A stretch of DNA of 64,000 nucleotides from Diphasiastrum complanatum (GCA_029204225.1 CM055102.1:35210585-35274584); one strand, 5' to 3'; shown: positions 1 to 10,664, numbered from the stretch's first letter. A program made the numbers and translations. Notes: generated from the letters alone by a model not told the origin.

Positions 1-205
1 TTACAATGTTAATTTTTGGTAATAATTATCAATGTTACAATTTTTAAAATATTTCAAATTCTAAATTTTAAATCATTAAAAAACAAATTTAAGAATATTA
101 AATCAACTAAAAAGAATTCAAAACACAATACATCAAAAAAATATAAACGCAATTATTCTTTAAAACAAAAGAGAATTTTTTATTTCCAAAAATCATCGAG
201 GTCAT
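1..205. other. AT-rich sequence without recognisable gene
   Basis: Very A+T-rich DNA downstream of the methyltransferase-like pseudogene, probably its 3' flank. No conserved coding pattern, repeat or RNA gene could be seen. Confidence 0.4.
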
Positions 206-532
206 TTACATCTTTTTTTTTGCTTTTTCTTGAGTAGCCACTGTACTTTCAAGTAGCACCTCTTCTACAATTTCCTCGACTACAGTTAGTATATTGTAAT
301 CTTGAACCAAGACATTAGCAAATTCTCTTGTGTCGCCTACTTTTCTGCTAACATGAGGCTGAGGTTCCTTGGACAAGAGAATTATTGTATCCTTGTTGTC
401 TAAACTCTTTCCCACCTCAGATAATTCATCTGGCAAAACTGAAAGAAATTTCATTCTCATTTTTACAAAATCAACTAAATTAGTATCTAAATATATTGCA
501 GCAACATATCTGCCTTTCTGAACAGCACATGC

Positions 533-1394
533 GCTCGTAGTGCCGCTACCGCTAAATAAATCTGAAACCCAATTTGTTGGGTGAGAAAAAATATCAATTA
601 AATGATTAATTAATTGTTGTGGTTTTGGTAGGGACAAGCCACGAAACCCATCATTGGATTTTTTAATTTCTTCGTCGCAGCTGGATACTGGAACAAGTTT
701 CCAAAACTTGTCAGTCCGGAAGTATTGTAATGAAGCATCGAGCATTTGCCATCCAAAAAATAATAACCGATGGTTATGTATCCTATTTCATTGCAAAGTC
801 GAGCTCTTCCCGAGTTCCTGACATTGGGCTTGTACCTAAAGTAGAACATAACAAGTAAAATAAGTTTAAAATTTTAACTTTAAAATAAAAAATTTAAAAT
901 AAAAATATGAATTTAAATACGAATTAATAATTTAGGAACTTGAAAACTTACCACACAGCAATCTCTATTCCCACATTACAGAAAGTTAGTAGAGCTTTCT
1001 GTACTAATGCTGACTGCCAAGAAGAATGAAAAATAACAACTCTCCAAATTGGAGAAGTTGTGACTTCAAGATAGCCCTGCATAAAACTATGGATTTCAGT
1101 GAATTTGAAAGGAGAATCATCATTCATCTGAAATCCATATGGTATATCGGCGATGCAGAGTGTATAAGGCCTTTTTGTTTAAAATTTTGAAATTTCTCTA
1201 CAATCGCCCTCCTCAACAGAGTAAAAGCATGGTTGATCATCAACACTTTTGGGAAGGTAAGTCTCTAATGGATCCTCCTCCGCAATGGTCTCACCCCGTG
1301 CCAATCTCTCCTTGTCCTTTTTTTCTGCTTTTGCCTTCAGAATATGTCTCTTGAATTTCTTTGGAAGGACTTTGTTTTTTTTGTCTTTGGGAGA
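533..1394 (-). other. Beta-class N6/N4 amino-methyltransferase domain of the pseudogene
   Basis: Catalytic motif IV appears as ADIPYGF (1131-1151), a variant of the usual DPPYG in which the second residue is isoleucine. Motif I, the S-adenosylmethionine-binding loop, appears as DLFSGSGTTS (533-562), preceded by KPQQLINHLIDIF, the typical lead-in. Motif IV lies upstream of motif I, which defines the beta group. The domain is split by one intron (951-836), where phase 2 joins to rebuild a tryptophan codon. A TAA at 1179-1181 and a frameshift shortly before motif I show it is not functional in this copy. Confidence 0.75.
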
Positions 1395-2399
1395 CTGAAA
1401 AGGAAAAAACTATACTTAGCATGGGAGACAAAAAATATAAAATCGAATAGAAGACTTAACTTATCAAAAAATAATAATTAAATAAAAAAAAAGCTATAGA
1501 AGACATAGAATATAGAAAAGAAACAATTACTAAGCACCTATGCTAAGCGTGGGTGAAATAAATACCATGACTCTAAACAAAATCAAAAATGGACTCAAGG
1601 ATTCATTTCGGTTGCTCAGAGGATAAAGCCTCTGACACTCATCGAAATCTTGACAATTTAACCTTGTCACAAGGGCTTCTTGAACTTTCATAAATAATTT
1701 GTGTCTGTATTTAAAAAATATAATTGTTAGAAATCCAACCAAATTATGAAAATCACTTTATTAAAAAAGGTAACATGAAAATAAATATTTAGATTATGAC
1801 TATTACCTCTGAAATTCTTTTCTCATTTCTGCCAGAGAAAGTTGACCATTGGCAACTCTCGAAAGAACACTTATTATTAGCTCTGAAGAGCTAATCCCTT
1901 GCATATGTTTCCACTCTGATATTCTCATTTCAGTAGGGATTGGCTTTAGAATTTTAGCGCTCACAACTTTTTTTTTAGACTTTGAGGCACCCTTAGCAGG
2001 TTGGCCTTTTATTTGAAAAGTTTCTCATTTTTCAAAAAATTTATCAACAAGGGCCCACACCTAAAATCAAAAAAAAAATTATTTGATTAGAAATTTAGGG
2101 AGTGTTAAAATTGAGTAAAAACAATTTAAAAGGATTATAACATATATTATGACCAGAGCCTTCCATGACGAGCATAGCAAAACAAATTACCTGGCCACTA
2201 TGAAAAGCAAGCTGAAAAAAATTATCTTATTTTGTAGGGCTCTGTGTAGGATTTTTCGAATCAAAAGGCAAGCCTGTCTCTTGAGCACAGAGTGCTTTCA
2301 GCTCAAGTTGATTCACATCTCTTGCTTTGGAGACTCTCATGTATTCTTTGTAAAAAAATCGTATTCTTTGTATCACGGTCATCTTCATTCGGTAGTCCT

Positions 2400-2735
2400 G
2401 ATCAATATTGTGGTCCCAAGCCAATAATTTCGCTTCTTCCACTGTGAGACCAGCAAATGCGATGGCACTCACAGTTCAAAAGCTTGGAATATGAGGATAC
2501 TCTTGAGGTAATTGTTTCCGGGCTTGTAAACTGTGAATGCCCCCAAGAACAAAAAAATGATATGAATCTAATAAAGAAAAATCAAAATTTGCAACATCGT
2601 TGCATTCGTTGGGATCAACCAAAACAACAAAGGGAGTAACTATGGCCTGTGTATGATCTTTAAATTTTATTTTTTTAATTATGTATATGTGTTTCATTAG
2701 GTTCTCTAACTTCCATTGGCCTGTCTCCTGTTATT
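2400..2735 (-). other. ParB-like domain region of the pseudogene
   Basis: The translated segment reads REPN, then PFVVLVDPNE, then HFFVLGGIHSLQA (about 2520-2560), and after a TGA codon GLTVEEAKLLAWDHN (about 2418-2465). The order 'preferred value strand, GG-x-H-S box, GL-x-EEA-x-LA-x-x-HN' fits the ParB/sulfiredoxin-like fold, where the GGxH/GERR box contacts nucleotide and the helix with HN follows. In bacteria and phages this domain is often joined to DNA methylases. Here it comes before the methyltransferase in the same gene. One TGA and one frameshift break it. Family assignment is by motif recognition only. Confidence 0.65.
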
Positions 2736-3390
2736 GGGTCTACAGGTGGCCTATCACACTGATTTATGTCTAAAATCAAAGTTGTTTTTTTTTTTTTTAT
2801 AGATATCCTCTCTTAATTTGACAAGCTCAGAGTTGTCTTGTAAAGGACGGATGGATGCACCAAGTAGCGACATAGATGGTTTGGTGGCGGCTTTTTTGCT
2901 TTTAGCGAAAGGGATGGACTTATGACGATCTGTAGCCATGGTCTTTGGGCGTGACTTAGGTCTAGTGGGAGAAGACTCAAAAATATTATGAGACCTTTTT
3001 TTTTTGGGATGAGGGACAGCTACAGTTTCATCCTCAATATTTTCAGAGGCCGGCTTTGTGACCTGAGCAATGGTAGAAGCGGGCTTGCGAGGTCCAATAG
3101 ATACACCTTTTGAACTCCGTAATGAATAGACCGGATCTTTTCTCTCAGCAATAGCAGCTAGAACCATTTTAAAACATTTATTCATGCTCTGGGCAGAAAT
3201 AAAAATCAGGTTTAAAATATGATGAGTAAAGGCTTATATCTAAAAGTTTAAATAATTTTATATTTAGTAACAACTATGCTAAGCATGAAACAAATGTAAA
3301 CAAACATGATTAAAAATATGTTTTATAATTACACACCAAAGTAACTAGAGCTTTATCAAAATAGGCTTTGATGGCCTCGTCCTGGCAAAG

Positions 3391-4456
3391 TCGGTTTCAC
3401 ATAATTTGTGCAACGCGTCATGACGAAGTTGTAAAGACTGATCATCATTTAATCGTTTTGTTGCTGCTATGCATAAAGATGAGATTAAAAATTCAATCGG
3501 CATGACAACATCTTGACCATAAACCAGTTGAAAAGGTGTTTGATTTGTACTATTTTTGTAAGCAGTTTTGAATGCCCATAATGCTGCATACAGTTTATGT
3601 TCCCAATCAGACCGACTCGCTTCAACTGTCTTTGTCATAATGGTGCAGAGAATCTTATTGGAAGATTTAGCTTGGCCATTCCCTCTCGGATAGTAGGGTG
3701 TACTAAATCTGTGTATAACGAAAATATCTTCTAGTAAACATTTTATTGTTTGATTAACAAAGTGTTTACCCCAGTCACTGACAATCTCGATCGGATATCC
3801 AAATGTGATTATAATATTTTCATATAGAAACTTGGCCATAGATTTCGCATCAACAACTATGACAGCTTTGGCTTCAACCCACTTGGTCATGTAATCAGTT
3901 GCTGTATCGGGCCTGATATCCTTGCACGGTAGGGTGAATAGGTCCAACATAATCCAGTCCCCATTTTTCAAACGGTGCTTGCAATAAAACTAGATGCAAG
4001 GGTCTACAGTTCTGTCGAGTAGTCGATCGTGCTCGCTGGCAAACACCACATGTCTGAGTAAAATTTTCTGTGTCCTTGTGAAGCGTAGGCCACCAACAAG
4101 CACAACTCCATGGAAAATCCATATCTGACATTTTTCTGGATTAAGAGAAATCTGATTTTTGCGACAACTTTCAAATACTTTTTCCAATCGATCCAGGTGG
4201 TCTGTATCTGTACTATGAACTCCCAAGTCGTCCAAGTAAATTTCAAGAAATTTCTGTAGATAATATTTAAAAGCAAATTGCATTACTCTTTGGAATGAAC
4301 TTGGTGCATTATAGAGTCTATTTGCCATTACTTTGTAAGCATAGGTGCCCCATTCTGTTGCAAAAGCAATTTTGTGACGATCGATAGGTGCGATCTTAAC
4401 CTGGTTGTAACCACTAAATCCATCTAGAAAACTATAAGCTTCCGCTCCAGCAAGGT
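3391..4456 (-). pseudogene. Gypsy fragment Gy-D: integrase joined to reverse transcriptase by deletion
   Basis: Positions 3391 to about 4098 encode part of a Ty3/gypsy integrase: a zinc-finger remnant (VCQRARS), the core with D...D...E (KWVEAKA, IEIVSDWGKHF, GNGQAKSSNK, where the catalytic E is changed to K) and the start of the C-terminal part. At about 4098 the sequence switches to reverse transcriptase (YLDD catalytic motif near 4230, GFSGYNQVKIA), with RNase H and the rest missing. Breakpoints share only a few bases (CAA). It matches Gy-A at high similarity in the same orientation. It ends at the ParB-methyltransferase exon at 3390 and at copia sequence at 4456 with no LTR. Confidence 0.85.
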
Positions 4457-5250
4457 TATCCCTGCTCGGCTTTCTCATCAAGCTTATTTCAAAGCTTATT
4501 AGGAATATGTGCATAAGTTGCACAACCAAAGATTCTGACGTGAGACAAGTTGGGCTTTCTACCCCACCATAACTCGTGTGGTGTTGTGTGAGGGACACCA
4601 AACTTACCTGTCCTGTTCTGGATGTATGCAGCTGTAGCTACTGCTTCACCCCACAGTACCCTTGCAGCCTTCGAGTAGGCCATTATGCATCTGACAGCTT
4701 CCATCAGGGTCCTATTCTTCCTTTATGCAACACCATTGTGCTGCGGTGTATAGGCTGCAGTCCTTCTGTGAATGATACCATGATCATTGCAGAGGTCAAT
4801 GAAGCAATTCGAGATGTATTCGCCACCTCGATCTATCTTGATTTGCTTCACTTTGTTGTCTGTACATCTCTGTCCAATTCATGTATTCTGTGAATTTATC
4901 AAGTGCTTCAGATTTATTCTGAATAAAATGCACTCTGACGAATTTGCTATAATCATCAATGAAGGTTATTAATATTTTGAGCCTCCTACTGAGATCACAT
5001 TGAAAGGCACACAGATGTCAGAATGCACTAACTCCAGAATCTTGGTCGTTCTGTAGGAGTTTTTGACGAATGGTGTGCGAGACATTTTATCCTTCAAACA
5101 TGCATCACAGATGGTCAAATTGGTTGCATTCGAGATGCCGACCCCTGTTATCGCTCCATGATGGCTTGCTTGGTAAAGTGCCATTGATTTCATGTGGCAG
5201 AGTCTTCTGTGCCACAGAGTGTTTGGCGAATCATCATGAGTCTTGATCGT
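4457..5250 (-). pseudogene. Copia integrase fragment, related to Co-G
   Basis: Translation of the minus strand gives the Ty1/copia GAG_pre-integrase finger (MALYQASHHG, CDACLKDKMSRTPF), the integrase core (LELVHSDIC; in other frames GGEYIS, HNGV, RKNRTLMEA) and the tail (ATAAYIQNRTGK, ELWWGRKPNLSHVRIFGCA). Several frameshifts interrupt it. The same protein stretch occurs on the plus strand in Co-G (56800-57075 plus 62358-62900), so this is a second, inverted, internal-only copy. Both ends are abrupt: gypsy RT on the left, a 53-bp gypsy integrase scrap on the right. No LTR or target duplication is attached. Confidence 0.85.
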
Positions 5251-5303
5251 AGTTCATGCCTTAGCAGCAGAGAAAACCTGCCGCAAGGCATGGCACGATC
5301 GTC
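5251..5303 (+). pseudogene. 53-bp gypsy integrase C-terminal scrap
   Basis: The plus strand reads VVHALAAEKTCRKAWHDR, matching the integrase C-terminal segment of Gy-A (about 10905-10950) in inverted orientation. It sits exactly between the copia fragment and the Gy-B accessory ORF. It is too short to be a separate insertion and marks a complex junction. Confidence 0.7.
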
Positions 5304-6717
5304 GCCACCGAAATTTTTGAAATGCCCCAGAGCCCTATGCCCTTTGAACTCCAATCCCCTGGAAGAGGATTTGGACATATCCATGAATCTACTGCTGGTG
5401 TTGAAGATGTCAGCCAGCAACCTCACACGGAAGATAGCTCAACCGCACTTCGGGTCAACGAAGCTGTGAAATCACCGAAACAGTTTGACACCACAGTGCT
5501 TGAGGGATTTGAAGAGGAGGACATTTTTTAAGAAGAAGAACTAGTGGCACCTATTCCATGCCTACCAAGGACAGTACCGTCAGGTCCTCCTACTATTGTC
5601 GCCTCCACGACCGTCGATTCTGGTGATGCTCTAGGTTTGGTTTCAAGCCTTGCGCAAGTGATCCAGTCTATGCTGGATAAGAAGAAAAAAATGGAGCAAA
5701 GAATCTCCGAGATGGAGTCCGAAAACACTTTGATCAGCCAGAAAATTGTCCAGTTGGATCGAGAGCTAAAGATTTCCAAACAGCATGAAGACAAGACTGA
5801 AGCCGAAAAGAAGCTGGCCCAGCAACAAGCTGATCGCTTGGAAGACTACATCAGCTCCCTGCAAAACGCCCTGACAACCGCACATGATCAGGTGGATAAG
5901 GTCGTGTAGGATGCAAAGCAACAAGTGCAGCTGCTGAAGGGTCAATTACAGATGGTCGAACAAGATCGCATGCGACTTCAAGGTGAATTGGATGCGACCA
6001 CCCTTGAACGTGATGCGTATCTTCAAACAAAAATACCAGATCATCTGGTCACACCGACGAAAATTGCGTATTTGTTCAAGAAAGTGGAGACATACAAAGT
6101 GGCCCTTTAGGGATTTCAAGGCCGCTTTGACAGGTTCAAAGGAGCAGCTTCAACCGAGTTGGCAAAGGCTAAGGAGACCATCACCGCCTATGAAAAAGCA
6201 GCCGCTCAAGTGTTGGAAGTCGGACCACAAATCCTCGTACCGGTCATGCCACAATTCTCCCCTCCGCGCCAAGAAGCAGGGGTAGATTCAAGCATGTACC
6301 AGGAGGGAGCTCTAGATATAGTTGAACAACCGCCAATCTTATCAGCAGTACAAGCAGGTCCATCCTCATCAAGGACCACACCTCTATTCAGAAGGCCCAT
6401 CCGCGTCGAGGACCAGAGCCAGACCTTCTTAAAGCAACATCCGCATGAGTCCTCGTGTGGTGGATGGGTTCTGAAGTTTAAGACCTCTAAGATAGAGGCC
6501 GACAAAGAGTTGGATAAAATACCTGCATTGGGAGAGCAGCCGGGCATGGAGAATCACTATTTTTAAAAAAACTCCGCAATCAATCAGGAGTTACGTCGCT
6601 AGCCCTCACCAATTGCGGGTAGATCTCTATTACGTGCCAATGCCACGAAGAAATAAATGGAAAGATTTGGGGTTGGCTATGGACAAGATCACCATCCATA
6701 CCCCCAATTGGCCAATC
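5304..6717 (+). pseudogene. Gy-B accessory 3' ORF (coiled-coil), first part
   Basis: A decayed reading frame with stops at about 5529, 5908 and 6108. It encodes a Pro/Ser-rich stretch (FELQSPGRGFGHIHE), a long heptad-rich coiled coil (about 5680-6100: LDKKKKMEQRISEME, LAQQQADRLE), then a conserved GGWVLKFKTSKIEA block. The same protein occurs in Gy-A (8030-10345) and, more diverged, in Gy-E and Gy-F, each time between pol and the 3' LTR. I do not recognise the family. The place downstream of pol is where envelope-like or other accessory ORFs sit in some plant gypsy lineages. The gene is cut at 6717 by the Gy-A insertion and continues at 18570. Confidence 0.75.
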
Positions 6718-6722
6718 ATCCA
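6718..6722. repeat. Target-site duplication of Gy-A (left)
   Basis: ATCCA directly precedes the LTR end; the same five bases follow the other LTR at 18565-18569. Removing the element restores the Gy-B accessory ORF sequence around ATCCA. Confidence 0.9.
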
Positions 6723-7465
6723 TGTAGTGGGTTTCTTTCCTTGCCTAATCTGAATTAAAGATCTAGTCAATCTAGCATCAAAGAGACGGAGTTAGTTGTC
6801 ATGCATAGGTTCATCCCCATGAGAGCGATAGTATAGTTCAGATTTCAACATGAATGGAGTATCTAACACTAACATCTATTAATACTAAGTATTAACACTA
6901 CATCCATTAACCCTAAATCCACAACAATGATAGAAACTTACTCTTCTCTCTCTCCCTTTCTCTCTCACAAAAAGCATAAGAAATAGCAATCCCAATAATA
7001 ATCAAATCCAACAATTAGCAAAATCCAAAGAAAGCATGAGAAATGGAGAAAAAAAGAGGAAGAGCAAGGACATTCATCAATCCATTTTTAAAGAGAACCA
7101 ATTTGCTTTATTGAAATGAGAAAATGAACATCAAGAGCAACTCGAGTTGGTCCTTTTCTATAGTAGAGAGGAGGACCCTGGCCTCTAAATCCTATTGGTC
7201 CAGTCTTGCCTCTCTTTTTATTCAAATTTAAAAAAGTGTGGGAACCATCAAAATTGGAGGGAAACCCAACTTTATTCACTAACTTGACATTTAGGCCCTG
7301 CGACATTAAAAGTCCCACAAAAAGGCCTAAAGTTCTTTTATTAACATTCTAATTAATCAAATAACTATGTGATCATTGGGTTGGAATTACACATGTAGGG
7401 TGCCAAATCCCTCTCACTTATCAACTAGGGTTAGGGTTGCCTTGGGATCCGCAAACCCTCCAACA
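6723..7465 (-). repeat. Gy-A 3' LTR
   Basis: Begins (minus strand) with TGTTGGAGGG at 7465 and ends with CCCACTACA at 6723, the TG...CA form. It is about 743 bp and close to the partner LTR at 17806-18564 and, inverted, to the Gy-B LTR at 19056-19856. It contains a short CT-rich tract near 6940-6965, which is expanded to 39 GA units in the Gy-B copy. Confidence 0.92.
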
Positions 7466-7479
7466 GTATCTCCCACCAA
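7466..7479 (-). other. Polypurine tract of Gy-A
   Basis: Minus strand reads TTGGTGGGAGATAC immediately before the LTR start. Gy-B has TTGGTGGGGGATAC at the equivalent place (19042-19055). Primes plus-strand DNA synthesis in this class of element. Confidence 0.7.
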
Positions 7480-10345
7480 AATTGGTGGCGGTCCCACGAC
7501 ACCTGCAATATGCAGTTATTGGAAACTTTTATTGGCTTCGCGCCGAATCTTAATTAAATGATACTACACTTTCTCCATAAAATCAAGACGTGCAGTATTG
7601 AAATCCAAATTATGTGGCAGGAAACAACGGTGGGCTCCGGCATTCCACTTGGAAGTTGTCCATGAGGCGAAGCGGGATTTCCAAGAGCCTCCCATCATAG
7701 CCGCATGGAAATACATTCGAGCAATCGGCAGCTGATCTTTGATTTGCTCTGAGGCCATCGGCTTATTTGGATCAAATGCCAGGGTAGGAAGGCAATTGTC
7801 CTATTTGGTTGCTTTTGACGCCAACAGAGTTAGATCTTTTGCAAACATTGCCGATTGTCGCACCGTTGGATCCAGAGAGTGGACATACTCTCTCTGATAT
7901 GCTTGTAAGACCCGGTGGAAATCCACTGAAATATTCCAGCTGTAAGGCTGGTAGATGATTGGCCAATTGGACGTATGGATGGCGATTCTATCCATATCCA
8001 ATCCCAAATCTTTTCATTTTTGTCTTCACGGCATTGGCACGTAATAAGAATCTACCCGCAACTGGCGAGGGCTGACGACGTAACTCCTAATTGATTCCGA
8101 AGTTTTCTCAAAAACCATGATTCTCCATGCCGGCTGCTCTCCCAGTGCAGGTATTTTGTCCAATTCTTTGCCGGCCTCGATCTCGGAGGTCTTAAATTTG
8201 AGAACCCATCCACCACGCGAGGACTCATGTGGATGCTGCTTTAAGAAGGTCTGGATCTGGTCCTTGACGCTGATGGGCCTTCTGAATAAATGGCTTGTCC
8301 TTGATGAGGATGGACCCGCTTGTACTGCTGGTACAGTTGGCGGTTGATCTGCTAGATTTGAAGCTCCCCCCTGTTCCATGCTCGAATCAACCCCTGTATT
8401 TATTTGTATAGCTTCTTGGCACGAAGGGGAGAATTGCGACATGACCGGGACGGAGATTTGTGGTCCGACTTCCAACACTTGAGCGACGAATTTTTCATAG
8501 ACATTGATGGTCTCTTTTGCCTTTGCCAACTCGGTTGAAGCTGCTCCTTTGAACCTATCCTAATTCCTGACTCACCTTCCGCATCACGACGACGTACTAG
8601 GCATACCTCGTTAGCTGCTCTTCCACCCCCTGCTGTTGTTCGCACTGAACTTCCCATTCCCCTCACCTCTGATGCTTTCCTTGCCTCTGCTCCCATACAA
8701 GGAACATTCTGTGACCATTGGGCCTACCATTCCCATCACAGCTGCCCAGGCCACCTCACCCCCGCACACCGAAGAAACCTCACCCAACACACAGTTCTAC
8801 ATGGATATGTTCGATGATTTCGACCCCCTTGGGGCCACCGAAATCTTTGAAATGCCCCAGAGCCCAGCACCCTTTGAACTCCAATCCCCTGGAAGAGGAT
8901 TCGGACATATCCATGAAGCTACTGTTGGTGTCGAAGATGCCAGTCAGCAACCACCCACACAAGGTAGCCCAGCCACACTTCGGGTCGACACAACTGTAAA
9001 GTCACCGAAGCAGTTCGACGCCCTGGTGCCTGAAGGGTTTGAAAACGAGGATATTTTTTAAGAAGAAGAGACCTGGGCACCTATTCCATGCCTACCAAAG
9101 ACAATACCATCAGGGTCTCCTACTGTTGCCACCTCCACGACTTTCATTCTAGTGATGCTCTCGGGTTAGTTTCAAGTCTTGGGAAAGTGATCCAGTCTAT
9201 GCTGGATAAGAAGAAGAAAATGGAGTAGAGGATCTCTGATTTAGGATCCAAAGACACTCTGATCATCCAGAAAATTGTCCAGCTGGATCGAGAGGTGAAG
9301 ATAGCCAAGCAACATGAAGAAAAGGCTAAAAGTGAAAAGTCATTGGCCCAGCAACAAGCTGATTGCTTGGAAACCTACATCAGCTCCCTGCAAAATGCCT
9401 TGACAACCGCACATGATCAAGTAGATAAGATAGTGCAAGATGTCAAGCAACAGGTGCAGCTACTGAAGGGGCAATTACAAATGGTCGAACAAGATCGCAC
9501 ACGGCTTCAAGGTGAATTGGATGCAACCACCCTTGTGCGTGATGCATATCTGCAAACACAAATACCCGATCATCCAGTCACACCGACGGAGATTGCATAT
9601 TTGTTCAAGAAAGTGAAAACATACAAAGTGGCCCTTCAGGGATTTTAAGGCCGACGACGACTATGAGAACTTGAGGCCTGGTGAGATGACTCGGTCGGTG
9701 CTTCTTCGTAAACCGAAAGCACAGAATCCAGGTGGAAGCCATGGACTATGTTTTTAAAGCGAGAAGCGGCTAAGAGGGACAATAGAGAGCCAGCGGCGAA
9801 CTACTGCTTTGTATTGGCCTTAATAGCTCGCTTGAGCTCACCAGAAATAGTCTTGAACCAGTTATATGGTTCAAGAGGGGCTTTGGCCAACTTTATGTGG
9901 GACTCCACTATCCTGTGAAGGATTTGAGATGTGATGCGGTCTTTCCTGAGGTTGCCAACCATTAGGAAATGATTCAACAATTGGGCAGCGACGTGGATGG
10001 AAGGCTCAGTGATGGCTTCCAGAACGTAGTCATCATTAGTCCAATGCAGATCGTTGGTGAGGTCAATGTATGGCTTGATGGCCTGTTTGGCGTGCTTGTG
10101 ATTGGGTGAGGCTTGCGTACCGGATGAGCTGCAAGTGCGGCCTCAGTGACGCGCACCTTGTGTGTGGCTCCTTGGAAGGTGATGTAAAACTTGGATTTCT
10201 CTTCCTTCCACGTACTGAAGGCAAGAGTGATGAAATCCTTATTGATGCGTCCCGAAAAGGCTCTCTCATGAATACCCATTCTAGTAAGTAGAGGCTCCAC
10301 TAGGGTCATCCACTGAGTGACCATGCTTGTGCTAGCAAGAATCAT
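7480..10345 (-). pseudogene. Gy-A accessory 3' ORF (coiled-coil), rearranged
   Basis: The N-terminal part is at 10345-9660 (LVEPLLTRMGIHERAFSG, FYITFQGATHKVRV), the C-terminal part at 8560-7480 (GGWVLKFKTSEIEA, NWPIIYQPYSWNISVDFHR, ARMYFHAAMMGGSWKSRF). The middle, with the Pro/Ser-rich and coiled-coil sections, lies in reverse orientation at about 8565-9655. The N-terminal block is also found in Gy-F at 52200-52400 (SWLETAGPLLEAMDF). Stops occur at several places. The function is unknown: no transmembrane or signal peptide stands out and no enzyme motif is visible. Location and coiled coil suggest a structural or host-factor-binding role, which is only inference. Confidence 0.65.
8565..9655 (+). 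other. Inverted internal segment of the Gy-A accessory ORF
   Basis: This 1.1-kb block reads on the plus strand (FELQSPGRGFGHIHEATVG, coiled coil 9295-9648), whereas its two neighbours read on the minus strand. In Gy-B (5304-6717) the same pieces are collinear. The left break falls before GGTTCAAAGG (minus strand), the right break after AAGGCCG. CGACGACG-type runs lie near both ends (about 8590 and 9655) in opposite orientation and could have mediated the flip. Confidence 0.75.
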
Positions 10346-10664
10346 AATGTCCGTTACAGATGGGACATCACGATGGATAGTATAGCGCGGAGATTGGGAA
10401 GGAAACCTTCGTCTGAGAGCTTAACGAAGGTTTCTGATACCGTATTGGCCAAATCTGCCCAAAACAGTTATTTTCTAAGTCATTTTCCATAAAAATATTG
10501 TGCTTTCTTTTTCTTATGCTGATGACTTCCTGACTTTTGCTCATCAGTCTTTCCTTATTTTTTTTTATTTTTTTTTAACTGTGTTTTTCCAAAAAAAAGT
10601 TAGCAAATTAAATATTGAAAACTAAAAATTGAAAACAAATAAAATGAAAAAAAATATATTGAGA
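10346..10664 (-). other. Gy-A spacer between integrase and accessory ORF
   Basis: Noncoding. Contains CGAAGGTT words near 10405-10430 and an A/T-rich run at 10550-10640. The part 10420-10500 resembles 27490-27560 next to Gy-C, so it is a conserved family spacer. It may carry the splice or promoter signals used by the accessory ORF, but none is provable. Confidence 0.5.

Larger units (their letters stand above)
206..3390 (-). pseudogene. Spliced ParB-like / DNA amino-methyltransferase fusion gene, decayed and 5'-truncated
   Basis: Read leftwards, this is a multi-exon gene. Exons I infer: about 3390-3337, 3188-2191, 2060-1807, 1704-1566, 1394-952 and 835-206. The introns (about 100-170 nt) start with GT, end with AG, and the reading phase carries over at each junction. 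The predicted protein has a basic, nuclear-signal-like N-terminal region, a ParB-like domain, a linker, and a C-terminal beta-class methyltransferase domain (motif IV before motif I). Such enzymes methylate the exocyclic amino group of adenine (N6) or cytosine (N4). In-frame stops lie at 2476-2478 (TGA), 2227-2229 (TAA), 2025-2027 (TGA) and 1179-1181 (TAA). Frameshifts are needed in the A-run near 2783-2797, near 2660-2690 and near 620-640. The upstream exon runs directly into gypsy integrase sequence at 3390, so the true start is missing. The fusion is seen in sequence; substrate and role are inference. Confidence 0.75.

Noticed and set aside
1179-2478. TGA recoding (selenocysteine or alternative code) or RNA editing to explain the stops
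   Set aside because: TAA stops and frameshifts are present too, and no other feature supports recoding; decay is simpler.
206-3390. Bacterial or phage contamination as the source of the ParB-methyltransferase gene
   Set aside because: Introns with matching phases and direct joining to plant gypsy sequence show it is in a plant nuclear genome.
5528-5794. Minus-strand frame opposite the coiled-coil ORF
   Set aside because: Shadow of the plus-strand coding pattern, with no conserved match.
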